The notes under the pieces: model-generated
Databases searched by the model: none
Told to the model about the DNA's origin: nothing
What the model saw: only the letters and a program-made list of their open reading frames with translations
In this document: positions 17,234-25,103 of the stretch, one piece after another
How the letters are laid out: each line of letters opens with the position of its first letter
Numbering within the stretch: position 1 is the first letter of the stretch
Origin: Streptomyces genisteinicus
GTDB taxonomy: Bacteria > Actinomycetota > Actinomycetes > Streptomycetales > Streptomycetaceae
Direction of reading: 5' to 3'
Assembly: GCF_014489615.1 (NCBI RefSeq)
Contig: NZ_CP060825.1
Span: forward strand, 3,672,501 to 3,736,500
DNA length: 64,000 nucleotides
Translations under genes and position numbers: made by a program

Positions 17234-17883
17234 GCACCACCGAGGAACCGCTGCAGTACGACGAGGGCTACGGCCCCGAGATCGGCGTGGGCCCGCACCC
17301 GCTGCCGTGGCCGACGGGCGAACGGTACGACCCCGCACTGCTGGCCGCGGGAGACCGGCGCAACGTCGTCGACGCGTACCGCTACTGGACGCGTGAGGCC
17401 ATCGTCGCCGACCTCGACACCCGGCGGCACGGCTTCCACGTGGCGGTGGAGAACTGGAGCCACGACTTCAACATCGGGTCGGTGGTGCGCACGGCCAACG
17501 CCTTCCTGGCGAGGGAGATCCACATCGTCGGCCGCCGGCGCTGGAACCGGCGCGGGGCGATGGTCACCGACCGCTACCAGCATGTGCGGCACCATCCGGA
17601 CACCGCCTCCCTGACCGCCTGGGCGGCGGCGGAGGACCTGCCCGTGATCGGGATCGACAACCTCCCGGGCGCCGTGCCGCTGGAGCGGACCGAGCTGCCC
17701 CGCCGCTGTGTGCTGCTGTTCGGGCAGGAAGGTCCCGGGCTGACCGAGGAGGCGCGCCGGCACGCGGCGACGGTCTGCTCGATCGCGCAGTTCGGTTCGA
17801 CCCGGTCGATCAACGCCGGGGCGGCGGCGGCCATCGCCATGCACGCCTGGGTGCAGCGCCACGCCGACGTGCCGATGCCCTGA
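17230..17883 (+). CDS. SpoU/TrmH family RNA 2'-O-methyltransferase
   Basis: 217-aa SPOUT methyltransferase acting on tRNA or rRNA ribose. GTG 17230 overlaps the HTTM stop (GTGA). SpoU motifs are all present: NIGSVVRTANAF (motif 1), LLFGQEGPGL (motif 2) and FGSTRSINAGAAAAIAMHAW (motif 3, knotted SAM site). The target nucleotide cannot be told from sequence. Co-transcription with the HTTM pair is probably incidental. Confidence 0.88.
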   Translation: MSTTEEPLQYDEGYGPEIGVGPHPLPWPTGERYDPALLAAGDRRNVVDAYRYWTREAIVADLDTRRHGFHVAVENWSHDFNIGSVVRTANAFLAREIHIVGRRRWNRRGAMVTDRYQHVRHHPDTASLTAWAAAEDLPVIGIDNLPGAVPLERTELPRRCVLLFGQEGPGLTEEARRHAATVCSIAQFGSTRSINAGAAAAIAMHAWVQRHADVPMP

Positions 17884-18052
17884 CAGCCGGGTCCGCCGCG
17901 GCCGCCGGGTCACCGCCGGGCCCGTGGGCGGTCTGCGGCCCGGGCCGGCCGAGGCGCCCGCGACGGGCCCGTGCCGCCCGGCCGGGGCGGCGGCGAAGCC
18001 CCGCGGGGAGCGGGGCCGGGCGCACCCGGACCCCTGCTCCCGCCGGCCCGGA

Positions 18053-19729
18053 TCAGGCCTGCCGGCGCACCTCCACCACACGGAAGCGGTTGGACACGAA
18101 GGCCCCGTCGCACAGCGCCGCGTTGGCCGCGGGGTTGCCCCCGGAGCCGTGGAAGTCGGAGAACGCCGCCGTCTGGTTGACGTAGACGCCGCCCGTGAGG
18201 TTCAGCGAGAGCTGCGCCGACTCGTCGAGGCAGACCTCCTCCAGCGCCCTCTCCGTCTCCTGGGAGGTGGTGTACGCGCCGACCGTCATCGCGCCCTTGT
18301 CGCGGACGGTCCGGCGCAGCAGCTCCAGGGCGTCGTCCGTCGAGTCGACGGCGACCACGAAGGAGACCGGGCCGAAGCACTCCGACAGGTAGGCCGGTTC
18401 GGCGTCCGGGGACTCCCAGAGCTTGCGGGCGCCGTCGAGCTTGACCATTACCGGCGTGCGCACCGTGGCGCCGGGGAACTCCGGGTGGGGCACCTCGCGG
18501 GACGCCAGCGCCACCTCGCCGAGGCCGGACGCGGCCTCCAGCCTGGCCTTGACGTCGGGGTTGACCAGCGCGCCGAGCAGGGCGTTCGCCCGGGCGTCGT
18601 CGCCCAGCAGTCCGCTCACCGCGGCGGCCAGGTCGGCGGCCACCTCGTCGTACGTCCGGTGGCCCTGGTCGGTGGTGATGCCGTCGCGGGGGACCAGGAC
18701 GTTCTGCGGGGTGGTGCACATCTGGCCGCTGTACAGGGAGAGGGAGAAGGCGAGGTTGGACAGCATGCCCTTGTAGTCGTCGGTCGAGTCGACGACGACC
18801 GTGTTGACCCCGGCCTTCTCCGTGTAGACCTGGGCCTGCCGGGCGTTGGCCTCCAGCCAGTCGCCGAAGGCGGTGGAGCCCGTGTAGTCGATGATCCTGA
18901 TCTCGGGCCGGACGGCCAGCGTCTTCGCGATGCCCTCGCCCGGGCGCTCGGTGGCCAGGGCCACGAGGTTCGGGTCGAAGCCCGCCTCGGCGAGGACCTC
19001 GCGGGCGACCTTCACGGTCATGGCGAGCGGCAGCACGGCGCGCGGGTGCGGCTTGACGAGGACCGCGTTGCCCGTCGCCAGGGAGGCGAAGAGGCCCGGG
19101 TAGCCGTTCCACGTCGGGAAGGTGTTGCAGCCGATCATCAGGGCGATGCCGCGGCCTGCCGCGGTGAACGTCTTGCGCAGCTCCAGGGGGTCGCGCTTGC
19201 CCTGGGGCTTGGACCAGTCGGCCGCTGCCGGGGTACGGGTCTGCTCCGCGTACGCGTAGGCCACCGCCTCGAGGCCGCGGTCCTGCGCGTGCGGACCGCC
19301 CGCCTGGAAGGCCATCAGGAAGGCCTGCCCGCTGGTGTGCATCACCGCGTGGGCGAACTCGTGGGTGCGGGCGCTGATGCGGGCCAGGATCTCGATGCAG
19401 ACCAGGGCCCGGGTCTCGGGGCCGGCGTCGCGCCAGGCCGCGGTGCCCGCGCGCATCGCGGGCAGCAGCACGTCCGGGTCGGCGTGCGGGTACTCGATGC
19501 CGAGCTCCGGTCCGTAGGGCGACACCTCGCCGCCCGTCCAGCCGTCCGTGCCGGGCTGGTCCAGGTCGAAGCGGGTGTCGCGCAGCGCCTCGAAGGCCGC
19601 GAGGCCGTCCGCTGGCGCTGTCTCGCCGTATGCCTTGGGGTGCTCCGGGTGGGGGGACCAGTAGGCACGCGTGCGGATCGCTTCGAGGGCCTGGTCGAGC
19701 GTGGGCCGGTGGGTCTCGGTCAACTGCAT
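18053..19729 (-). CDS. paaN: phenylacetic acid degradation protein PaaN (aldehyde dehydrogenase family)
   Basis: 558-aa NAD(P)-dependent aldehyde dehydrogenase-like enzyme. In this pathway it is assigned to oxidation of the ring-opened semialdehyde formed from oxepin-CoA (family knowledge); actinobacterial PaaN lacks the MaoC hydratase half. Visible motifs: NTFPTWNGYPGLFASLATGN (cofactor fold), IDYTGSTAFGDWLEANA, and SGQMCTTPQN with the catalytic Cys. It is transcribed divergently from paaH across a 122-bp region holding the operator. Confidence 0.9.
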   Translation of the reverse strand: MQLTETHRPTLDQALEAIRTRAYWSPHPEHPKAYGETAPADGLAAFEALRDTRFDLDQPGTDGWTGGEVSPYGPELGIEYPHADPDVLLPAMRAGTAAWRDAGPETRALVCIEILARISARTHEFAHAVMHTSGQAFLMAFQAGGPHAQDRGLEAVAYAYAEQTRTPAAADWSKPQGKRDPLELRKTFTAAGRGIALMIGCNTFPTWNGYPGLFASLATGNAVLVKPHPRAVLPLAMTVKVAREVLAEAGFDPNLVALATERPGEGIAKTLAVRPEIRIIDYTGSTAFGDWLEANARQAQVYTEKAGVNTVVVDSTDDYKGMLSNLAFSLSLYSGQMCTTPQNVLVPRDGITTDQGHRTYDEVAADLAAAVSGLLGDDARANALLGALVNPDVKARLEAASGLGEVALASREVPHPEFPGATVRTPVMVKLDGARKLWESPDAEPAYLSECFGPVSFVVAVDSTDDALELLRRTVRDKGAMTVGAYTTSQETERALEEVCLDESAQLSLNLTGGVYVNQTAAFSDFHGSGGNPAANAALCDGAFVSNRFRVVEVRRQA

Positions 19730-19783
19730 GACGGACCAACTCCTCGTCGAGCTGGGCAGGGGAGTGATGACAGAGTTAGAGTA

Positions 19784-19801
19784 ACCGAACGATCGGTCGG
19801 T
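19784..19801. promoter_or_regulatory. PaaR-type operator between paaN and paaH
   Basis: ACCGAACGATCGGTCGGT contains ACCGNNCGNNCGGT exactly and is the reverse complement of the 14849-14866 site. It lies centrally in the divergent promoter region, so one regulator could control both genes. Confidence 0.78.
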
Positions 19802-19821
19802 ACAAGGGGGCCTGTCGCGTC

Positions 19822-19830
19822 TGTGGACAA
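19822..19830 (-). promoter_or_regulatory. DnaA-box-like TTGTCCACA (minus strand)
   Basis: TGTGGACAA on the plus strand reads TTGTCCACA on the minus strand. It lies between the operator and the paaH ribosome site. Confidence 0.45.
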
Positions 19831-19851
19831 CTCATCGGGGAGGATCCCTCC

Positions 19852-21411
19852 ATGACCGCCATCGACAGCAGCCGCACCGTCGCCGTGGTCGGCACGGGCA
19901 CCATGGGCCAGGGCATCGCCCAGGTCGCGCTCACGGCAGGCCACCCCGTGCGTCTCCTCGACGCCGCCCCCGGGCGGGCCGGGGAAGCCGCGCAGGCCAT
20001 CGGGGCACGCCTCGACCGCCTGGTGGAGAAGGGCCGGATGACGGCAGCCGACCGGGACGCCGCGCGGGCCCGGCTGCACCCCGCGACCGATGCCGGTGAA
20101 CTGGCCGACGCCGCGCTCGTCGTCGAGGCGGTCGTGGAGCAGCCGGCGGTCAAGCAGGAGCTGTTCGCCGCGCTGGAGAAGATCGTCGCCGACGACTGCC
20201 TGCTCGCCACCAACACCTCCTCGCTCTCCGTCACGGCCGTCGCGGGAGTCCTGCGCGACCCCGGCCGCTTCGTGGGCCTCCACTTCTTCAACCCCGCTCC
20301 CCTGCTGCCCCTCGTCGAGGTGGTCAGCGGCCACGCCACCGACGAGGAGGCCGCCGTGCGAGCGGCGGAGACGGTGGCGGCATGGGGCAAGACCCCGGTG
20401 CGCTGCGCCGACCTGCCCGGCTTCATCGTCAACCGCATAGCCAGGCCCTTCTACGCCGAGGCCTTCGCCGTGCACGAGGAGCACGGGATCGACCCCGCGA
20501 CGATCGACGCGGTGCTGCGCGAGTGCGGCGGATTCCGTATGGGCCCCTTCGAACTCACCGACCTGATCGGCCAGGACGTGAACGAGGCCGTCACCCGTTC
20601 CGTCTGGGAATCGTTCTTCCACAGCCCGAAGTTCCAGCCCTCGCTCGCGCAGCGGCGTCTGGTCGAGTCCCGCCGGCTCGGCCGGAAGTCGGGCCACGGC
20701 TGGTACTCCTACGCCGAGGGGGCGGAGCCCCCCGCGCCGGTGGACGCGGCCCCCCGCAACGCCCCGGAGTACGTCGTCGCCGAGGGCGGCCTCGGCCCCG
20801 CGGCCGAGCTGCTCGGGATGATCCGCGAGGCCGGCGTCACGGTGCGCCAGGAGGACGAGGACGGCGGCACCCGCCTGATCCTGCCCAGCGGCGGACAACT
20901 GGTCCTCGCCGACGGGCAGATGGCCTGCGAGTTCCGTGACGTCGTCTACTTCGACCTGGCCCTGGACTACCGGACCGCCGGCCGCGTCGCGCTCTCCGTC
21001 GCCCCGGGGGCCGTCCGGGACGAGACCCTCGCCCAGGCCACGGGCCTGTTCCAGGCGCTGGGCAAGAAGGTCACCGTCATCGGCGACGTGCCGGGCATGA
21101 TCGTCGCGCGCACGGTCGCCATGCTGGGCGACCTGGCGCTCGACGCGGTCGCCCGCGGGGCCGCCTCCGCCCAGGACGTCGACACGGCGATGCGGCTCGG
21201 CGTCAACTACCCGCTGGGCCCCGTCGAATGGCAGGAGCGGCTGGGCCGCGACTGGGCGTGGGAGCTGCTGGAGAACCTCCACCGGACGGTCCCCACCGGG
21301 CGCTACGCGCGCACCCTCGGCCTGCACCAGTGGTCGTACGCGGCTCAGGACGAGGCGGACGCCATGGACGCGGGGAACGCGGTGGACGCAGCGGACGGGG
21401 ACGCGTCGTGA
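19852..21411 (+). CDS. paaH: 3-hydroxyacyl-CoA dehydrogenase PaaH
   Basis: 519-aa NAD-dependent dehydrogenase that oxidises 3-hydroxyadipyl-CoA to 3-oxoadipyl-CoA. The Rossmann motif VVGTGTMGQGIAQVALTAGH is followed by VGLHFFNPAPLLPLVEVV with the catalytic His, then two tandem C-terminal HCDH domains (about residues 190-285 and 410-500), the PaaH arrangement. GGGAGGAT precedes ATG 19852. The TetR gene overlaps its stop. Confidence 0.93.
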   Translation: MTAIDSSRTVAVVGTGTMGQGIAQVALTAGHPVRLLDAAPGRAGEAAQAIGARLDRLVEKGRMTAADRDAARARLHPATDAGELADAALVVEAVVEQPAVKQELFAALEKIVADDCLLATNTSSLSVTAVAGVLRDPGRFVGLHFFNPAPLLPLVEVVSGHATDEEAAVRAAETVAAWGKTPVRCADLPGFIVNRIARPFYAEAFAVHEEHGIDPATIDAVLRECGGFRMGPFELTDLIGQDVNEAVTRSVWESFFHSPKFQPSLAQRRLVESRRLGRKSGHGWYSYAEGAEPPAPVDAAPRNAPEYVVAEGGLGPAAELLGMIREAGVTVRQEDEDGGTRLILPSGGQLVLADGQMACEFRDVVYFDLALDYRTAGRVALSVAPGAVRDETLAQATGLFQALGKKVTVIGDVPGMIVARTVAMLGDLALDAVARGAASAQDVDTAMRLGVNYPLGPVEWQERLGRDWAWELLENLHRTVPTGRYARTLGLHQWSYAAQDEADAMDAGNAVDAADGDAS

Positions 21412-21998
21412 CCACGGCCAGACGGGACACGTACACGCCCGAGACGCTGCTCACCGTCGCCGTGCGCATCTTCAACGAGCGCGGCTACGACGGCACGTCC
21501 ATGGAGCACCTGTCCCGTGCGGCGGGCATCTCCAAGTCGTCGATCTACCACCATGTCGCGGGCAAGGAGGAGTTGCTGCGGCGGGCCGTCAGCCGGGCCA
21601 TCGACGCGCTGTTCGCGATCCTCGACGAAAGCGGCGCCGAGCGGGGCCGGGCCGTCGAGCGCGTCGAGTACGTCACCCGCCGCACCGTCGAGGTGCTGAT
21701 GGCCGAACTCCCCTACGTGACACTGCTGCTGCGCGTCCGGGGCAACACCAAGACCGAGCGCTGGGCGATGGAACGCCGGCGGGAGTTCGACCAGCGCGTC
21801 GCCGACCTGCTGAAGGCCGCCGCTGCCGACGGCGACCTGCGGGCCGACGTGGACACGCGCCTCGCGACCAGGCTGCTCTTCGGCATGGTCAACTCGCTGG
21901 TCGAGTGGTACCGCCCGCAGCCCGGCGGCGGTCACGACGGGGAGCAGGTGGCCGACGCGGTGGTCCGGATGGCCTTCGACGGCCTCCGGGCGGGGTAG
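21408..21998 (+). CDS. paaR: TetR-family regulator, probable PaaR
   Basis: 196-aa TetR repressor starting at GTG 21408, which overlaps the paaH stop (GTGA). The N-terminal helix-turn-helix is clear: TSMEHLSRAAGISKSSIYHHVAGKEELL within residues about 30-60. The C-terminal ligand domain probably binds phenylacetyl-CoA. Coupling to paaH, and the shared operator at both paa promoters, make it the likely paa repressor; the binding itself is inferred. Confidence 0.87.
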   Translation: MTTARRDTYTPETLLTVAVRIFNERGYDGTSMEHLSRAAGISKSSIYHHVAGKEELLRRAVSRAIDALFAILDESGAERGRAVERVEYVTRRTVEVLMAELPYVTLLLRVRGNTKTERWAMERRREFDQRVADLLKAAAADGDLRADVDTRLATRLLFGMVNSLVEWYRPQPGGGHDGEQVADAVVRMAFDGLRAG

Positions 21999-22099
21999 CG
22001 GGCAGCCGGTCCGGTTCGGCCGCCGGGTCGCGGCGGAACCGCCCGCGATGCGATGGACCCGGCCGGGCGCCGGGGCCGGACTCGCCGGACGCCACGGAG

Positions 22100-22178
22100 G
22101 CGGCCGGTCGGGAGTTCAGGGAAGCGGCCGGTCGGGACTTCGGGAAGCGGCCGGTAGGGACTCAGGTAAGCGGCCGGT
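22100..22178. repeat. short tandem repeat, about 23-24 bp unit, 3.3 copies
   Basis: GCGGCCGGT recurs at 22100, 22124, 22147 and 22170 with a shared tail GGGANTTCNGGGAA-like. The last copies run into the 3' end of the bkdR coding sequence (encoding the final PDRPLT). Probably slippage-derived. Confidence 0.75.
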
Positions 22179-22725
22179 CCGGCTCCGCGTCGGTGCCCGG
22201 GGATCCGATGCCCGAAGACCCCGTGCCCGGCGCAGGATCGAGGTCGGTCTCCTCGAAGACCAGCAGCGTCCGCGTGGACAGCACCTCGGGAATGGACTGG
22301 AGCCGGGTGAGCACCAGCTCCCGCAGCGTCCGGTTGTCCGCCGTGTGCACCAGCAGCAGGACGTCGAAGTCGCCGCTGACGAGGGCGATGTGCGCCGCGC
22401 CGGGCAGCGCCTGGAGCTGCTCCCGCACCGTGCGCCACGAGTTCTGCACGATCTTGAGCGTGATGTAGGCGGACGCCCCCTGTCCCGCGCGCTCGTGGTC
22501 GACCCGGGCGCTGAAGCCGCGGATCACGCCGTCGTCGATGAGCCGGTTGATGCGCGCGTACGCGTTGGCCCGGGAGACGTGCACCCGCTCGGCGACCGAG
22601 CGTATGGAGGCCCGGCCGTCCGCCTGGAGCATCCGCAGGATGTCGCGGTCGACGGCGTCCAGCGGGCGTGCGGGGGGTGTGGCATCAGGGCGGTTCCCCC
22701 CGTCGGCCATTTGTTCAGTGGACAT
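22162..22725 (-). CDS. bkdR: AsnC/Lrp-family regulator BkdR
   Basis: 187-aa Lrp-type regulator starting at ATG 22725 after a GGCGGGGGGAC ribosome site; the longer frame upstream is the antisense shadow of the E1 gene. Winged HTH: SIRSVAERVHVSRANAYARI then NRLIDDGVIRG (about residues 40-75). A RAM ligand domain follows (HIALVSGDFDVLLLVHT). It is divergent from the E1-alpha gene with 225 bp between, as described for BkdR of S. coelicolor, which controls branched-chain keto acid dehydrogenase. Its C-terminal tail is Gly/Ser/Pro-rich and ends in the tandem repeat. Confidence 0.88.
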   Translation of the reverse strand: MSTEQMADGGNRPDATPPARPLDAVDRDILRMLQADGRASIRSVAERVHVSRANAYARINRLIDDGVIRGFSARVDHERAGQGASAYITLKIVQNSWRTVREQLQALPGAAHIALVSGDFDVLLLVHTADNRTLRELVLTRLQSIPEVLSTRTLLVFEETDLDPAPGTGSSGIGSPGTDAEPDRPLT

Positions 22726-22743
22726 GTCCCCCCGCCTTCCCCT

Positions 22744-22792
22744 TGTGGACGACCTGGCTCCATCTGAAGCTGTGGAGAACCGTTTGTCCACA
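22744..22792. promoter_or_regulatory. cluster of one perfect and two near DnaA boxes in bkdR/bkdA divergent promoter
   Basis: TGTGGACGA (22744-22752, one mismatch), TGTGGAGAA (22771-22779, one mismatch) and TTGTCCACA (22784-22792, perfect) fall within 49 bp of noncoding DNA. Binding by DnaA is inferred. Confidence 0.45.
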
Positions 22793-22826
22793 GGCTGCCC
22801 GTGCCTGTAGCCAAAATGCGTCCACG

Positions 22827-22840
22827 ACCGAACAATCGGT
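22827..22840. promoter_or_regulatory. PaaR-like half-conserved palindrome upstream of bkdA
   Basis: ACCGAACAATCGGT has palindromic arms ACCGA/TCGGT and differs by one base from the core ACCGNNCGNNCGGT seen at both paa promoters. It lies about 110 bp before the E1-alpha start. Confidence 0.5.
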
Positions 22841-22950
22841 AGGTGAGGCGCGCCACACCCGGCCGGGCCTCCCTTCAGCATTCGTCGTCGCCTTCGGCTT
22901 CGTTTCGTCGGCGCTCCCACGAGGAGGTGCTCACGTTGAGGAAGAGCAGC

Positions 22951-24102
22951 ATGACGGTCCAGGAGCTGCCCGGTGACACTGCCGCCTACCGGCCCACCCC
23001 GCCGCCGGCCTGGCAGCCCCGCACGGACCCCGCGCCCCTGCTCCCGGACCCCGAGCCGTACCGCGTCCTGGGTACCGAGTCGGCGGACGCCGTCGATCCG
23101 GAGCTGCTGCTGCGGCTCTACGCGGAACTCGTCCGAGGCCGCCGCTACAACGCCCAGGCGACCGCGCTGACCAAGCAGGGCCGCCTCGCCGTCTACCCGT
23201 CGAGCACCGGCCAGGAGGCCTGCGAGGTCGCCGCGGCGATGGCCCTCGAGACGCGCGACTGGCTCTTCCCCAGCTACCGCGACACGCTCGCCGCGGTCGC
23301 CCGCGGCCTCGATCCGGTGCAGGCGCTGACGCTGCTGCGCGGCGACTGGCACACCGGATACGACCCGCACGAGCACCGGATCGCCCCGCTGTGCACCCCG
23401 CTCGCCACCCAGCTCCCGCACGCGGTCGGGCTCGCCCACGCGGCCCGCCTCAAGGGCGACGACGTGGTCGCACTCGCCATGGTCGGCGACGGCGGCACCA
23501 GCGAGGGCGACTTCCACGAGGCACTGAACTTCGCCGCCGTCTGGCAGGCGCCCACCGTCTTCCTCGTGCAGAACAACGGCTTCGCCATCTCCGTTCCGCT
23601 GGCCAAGCAGACCGCCGCCCCGTCCCTCGCCCACAAGGCCGTGGGGTACGGGATGCCCGGCCGGCTGGTCGACGGCAACGACGCGGCGGCCGTCCACGAG
23701 GTGCTGACCGAGGCCGTCGAGCGGGCCCGGCGCGGCGGCGGCCCCACCCTGATCGAGGCCGTCACCTACCGCATGGACGCCCACACCAACGCCGACGACG
23801 CCACCCGGTACCGGGGTGCGAGCGAGGTCGAGACCTGGCGGGCACACGACCCGATCCTGCTGCTGGAGCGTGAGCTGACCCGGCGCGGTCTGCTCGACGA
23901 CGAGGTCAGGAAGGCCGCGTCCGACGCCGCCGAGACCATGGCCGCGCGGCTGCGCGAGCGGATGAACGCCGAGCCCGTCCTCGAACCGATGGATCTGTTC
24001 GCCCACGTCTACGCCGAGCGGACAGGCCAGCTCCGTGAGCAGGCGGCCCAGCTGACCGCCGAGCTCGACGCCGCGGCCGACGCCGAGGGAGAAGCACGAT
24101 GA
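22951..24102 (+). CDS. bkdA: branched-chain 2-oxoacid dehydrogenase E1 alpha (first cluster)
   Basis: 383-aa thiamine-diphosphate subunit that decarboxylates 2-oxoisovalerate, 2-oxoisocaproate and 2-oxo-3-methylvalerate. ATG 22951 has GAGGAAG before it; upstream starts lack spacing. The ThDP fold GDGGTSEGDFHEALN...QNN is present, as is the phosphorylation-loop-like YRMDAHTNADDATRYR. Its stop overlaps the E1-beta start (ATGA). Streptomyces usually carry two sets (bkdABC, bkdFGH); I cannot tell which name belongs to this copy. The acyl-CoAs made feed fatty-acid and polyketide starters. Confidence 0.92.
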   Translation: MTVQELPGDTAAYRPTPPPAWQPRTDPAPLLPDPEPYRVLGTESADAVDPELLLRLYAELVRGRRYNAQATALTKQGRLAVYPSSTGQEACEVAAAMALETRDWLFPSYRDTLAAVARGLDPVQALTLLRGDWHTGYDPHEHRIAPLCTPLATQLPHAVGLAHAARLKGDDVVALAMVGDGGTSEGDFHEALNFAAVWQAPTVFLVQNNGFAISVPLAKQTAAPSLAHKAVGYGMPGRLVDGNDAAAVHEVLTEAVERARRGGGPTLIEAVTYRMDAHTNADDATRYRGASEVETWRAHDPILLLERELTRRGLLDDEVRKAASDAAETMAARLRERMNAEPVLEPMDLFAHVYAERTGQLREQAAQLTAELDAAADAEGEAR

Positions 24103-25103
24103 CCACGGCCGCCGCGAAGCCGGCGACGATGGCCCAGGCCCTCCAGCGCGCGATGCGCGACGCGATGGCCGAGGATCCGACCGTCCACGTCATGGGAGAG
24201 GACGTCGGCACGCTCGGCGGCGTCTTCCGGGTGACGGACGGGCTCGCCAAGGAGTTCGGCGAGGACCGCTGCACCGACACACCGCTGGCCGAGGCGGGCA
24301 TCCTGGGCACGGCCGTCGGCATGGCGATGTACGGACTGCGGCCCGTGGTCGAGATGCAGTTCGACGCCTTCGCCTACCCGGCGTTCGAGCAGCTGATCAG
24401 CCACGTCGCCCGGATGCGCAACCGCACCCGGGGCGGGATGCCCCTCCCCCTGACCATCCGGGTGCCGTACGGCGGCGGGATCGGCGGAGTCGAACACCAC
24501 AGCGACTCGTCCGAGGCCTACTACATGGCGACCCCCGGGCTGCACGTGGTCACCCCCGCCACCGTCGAGGACGCCTACGGGATGCTCCGGGCCGCCATCG
24601 CCTCGGACGACCCGGTCGTCTTCCTGGAGCCCAAGCGGCTCTACTGGTCCAAGGCCCCGTGGTCCCCCGACGCACCCACCGCCGTCGAGCCGATCGGCCG
24701 GGCCGTGATCCGCCGCCCCGGCCGCAGCGCCACCCTGATCACCTACGGCCCGTCCGTCCCCGTCTGCATGGAGGCCGCCGAAGCCGCCCGTGCCGAGGGC
24801 TGGGACCTGGAGGTCGTCGACCTGCGGTCGCTCGTGCCGTTCGACGACGAGACGGTCTGCGCCTCGGTGCGCCGCACCGGCCGGGCGGTTGTCGTGCACG
24901 AGTCCAACGGCTTCGGCGGTCCCGGCGGCGAGATCGCGGCCCGGGTCACCGAGCGCTGCTTCCACCACCTGGAGGCCCCGGTGCTGCGCGTCGCCGGCTT
25001 CGACATCCCGTATCCGCCGCCCATGCTGGAGAAGCACCACCTGCCGGGCGTGGACAGAGTGCTGGACGCGGTCGCGCGGCTGCAGTGGGAGGCAGAGAGC
25101 TGA
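24099..25103 (+). CDS. bkdB: branched-chain 2-oxoacid dehydrogenase E1 beta (first cluster)
   Basis: 334-aa transketolase-like beta subunit that completes the ThDP site with E1-alpha. Typical blocks: VMGEDVGTLGGVFRVTDGL, DTPLAEAGILGTAVGMA, RIPYGGGIGG-like segment (seen as RVPYGGGIGGVEHHSDS), and C-terminal DIPYPPPMLEKHHLP. Overlaps both neighbours (ATGA upstream, TGATG downstream). Paralogue of the gene at 45872-46852. Confidence 0.93.
   Translation: MTTAAAKPATMAQALQRAMRDAMAEDPTVHVMGEDVGTLGGVFRVTDGLAKEFGEDRCTDTPLAEAGILGTAVGMAMYGLRPVVEMQFDAFAYPAFEQLISHVARMRNRTRGGMPLPLTIRVPYGGGIGGVEHHSDSSEAYYMATPGLHVVTPATVEDAYGMLRAAIASDDPVVFLEPKRLYWSKAPWSPDAPTAVEPIGRAVIRRPGRSATLITYGPSVPVCMEAAEAARAEGWDLEVVDLRSLVPFDDETVCASVRRTGRAVVVHESNGFGGPGGEIAARVTERCFHHLEAPVLRVAGFDIPYPPPMLEKHHLPGVDRVLDAVARLQWEAES

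Noticed and set aside
17440..17453. CACGTG-containing sequence resembling parS in the SpoU gene
   Set aside because: More than two mismatches to the 14-mer and lies in coding sequence.
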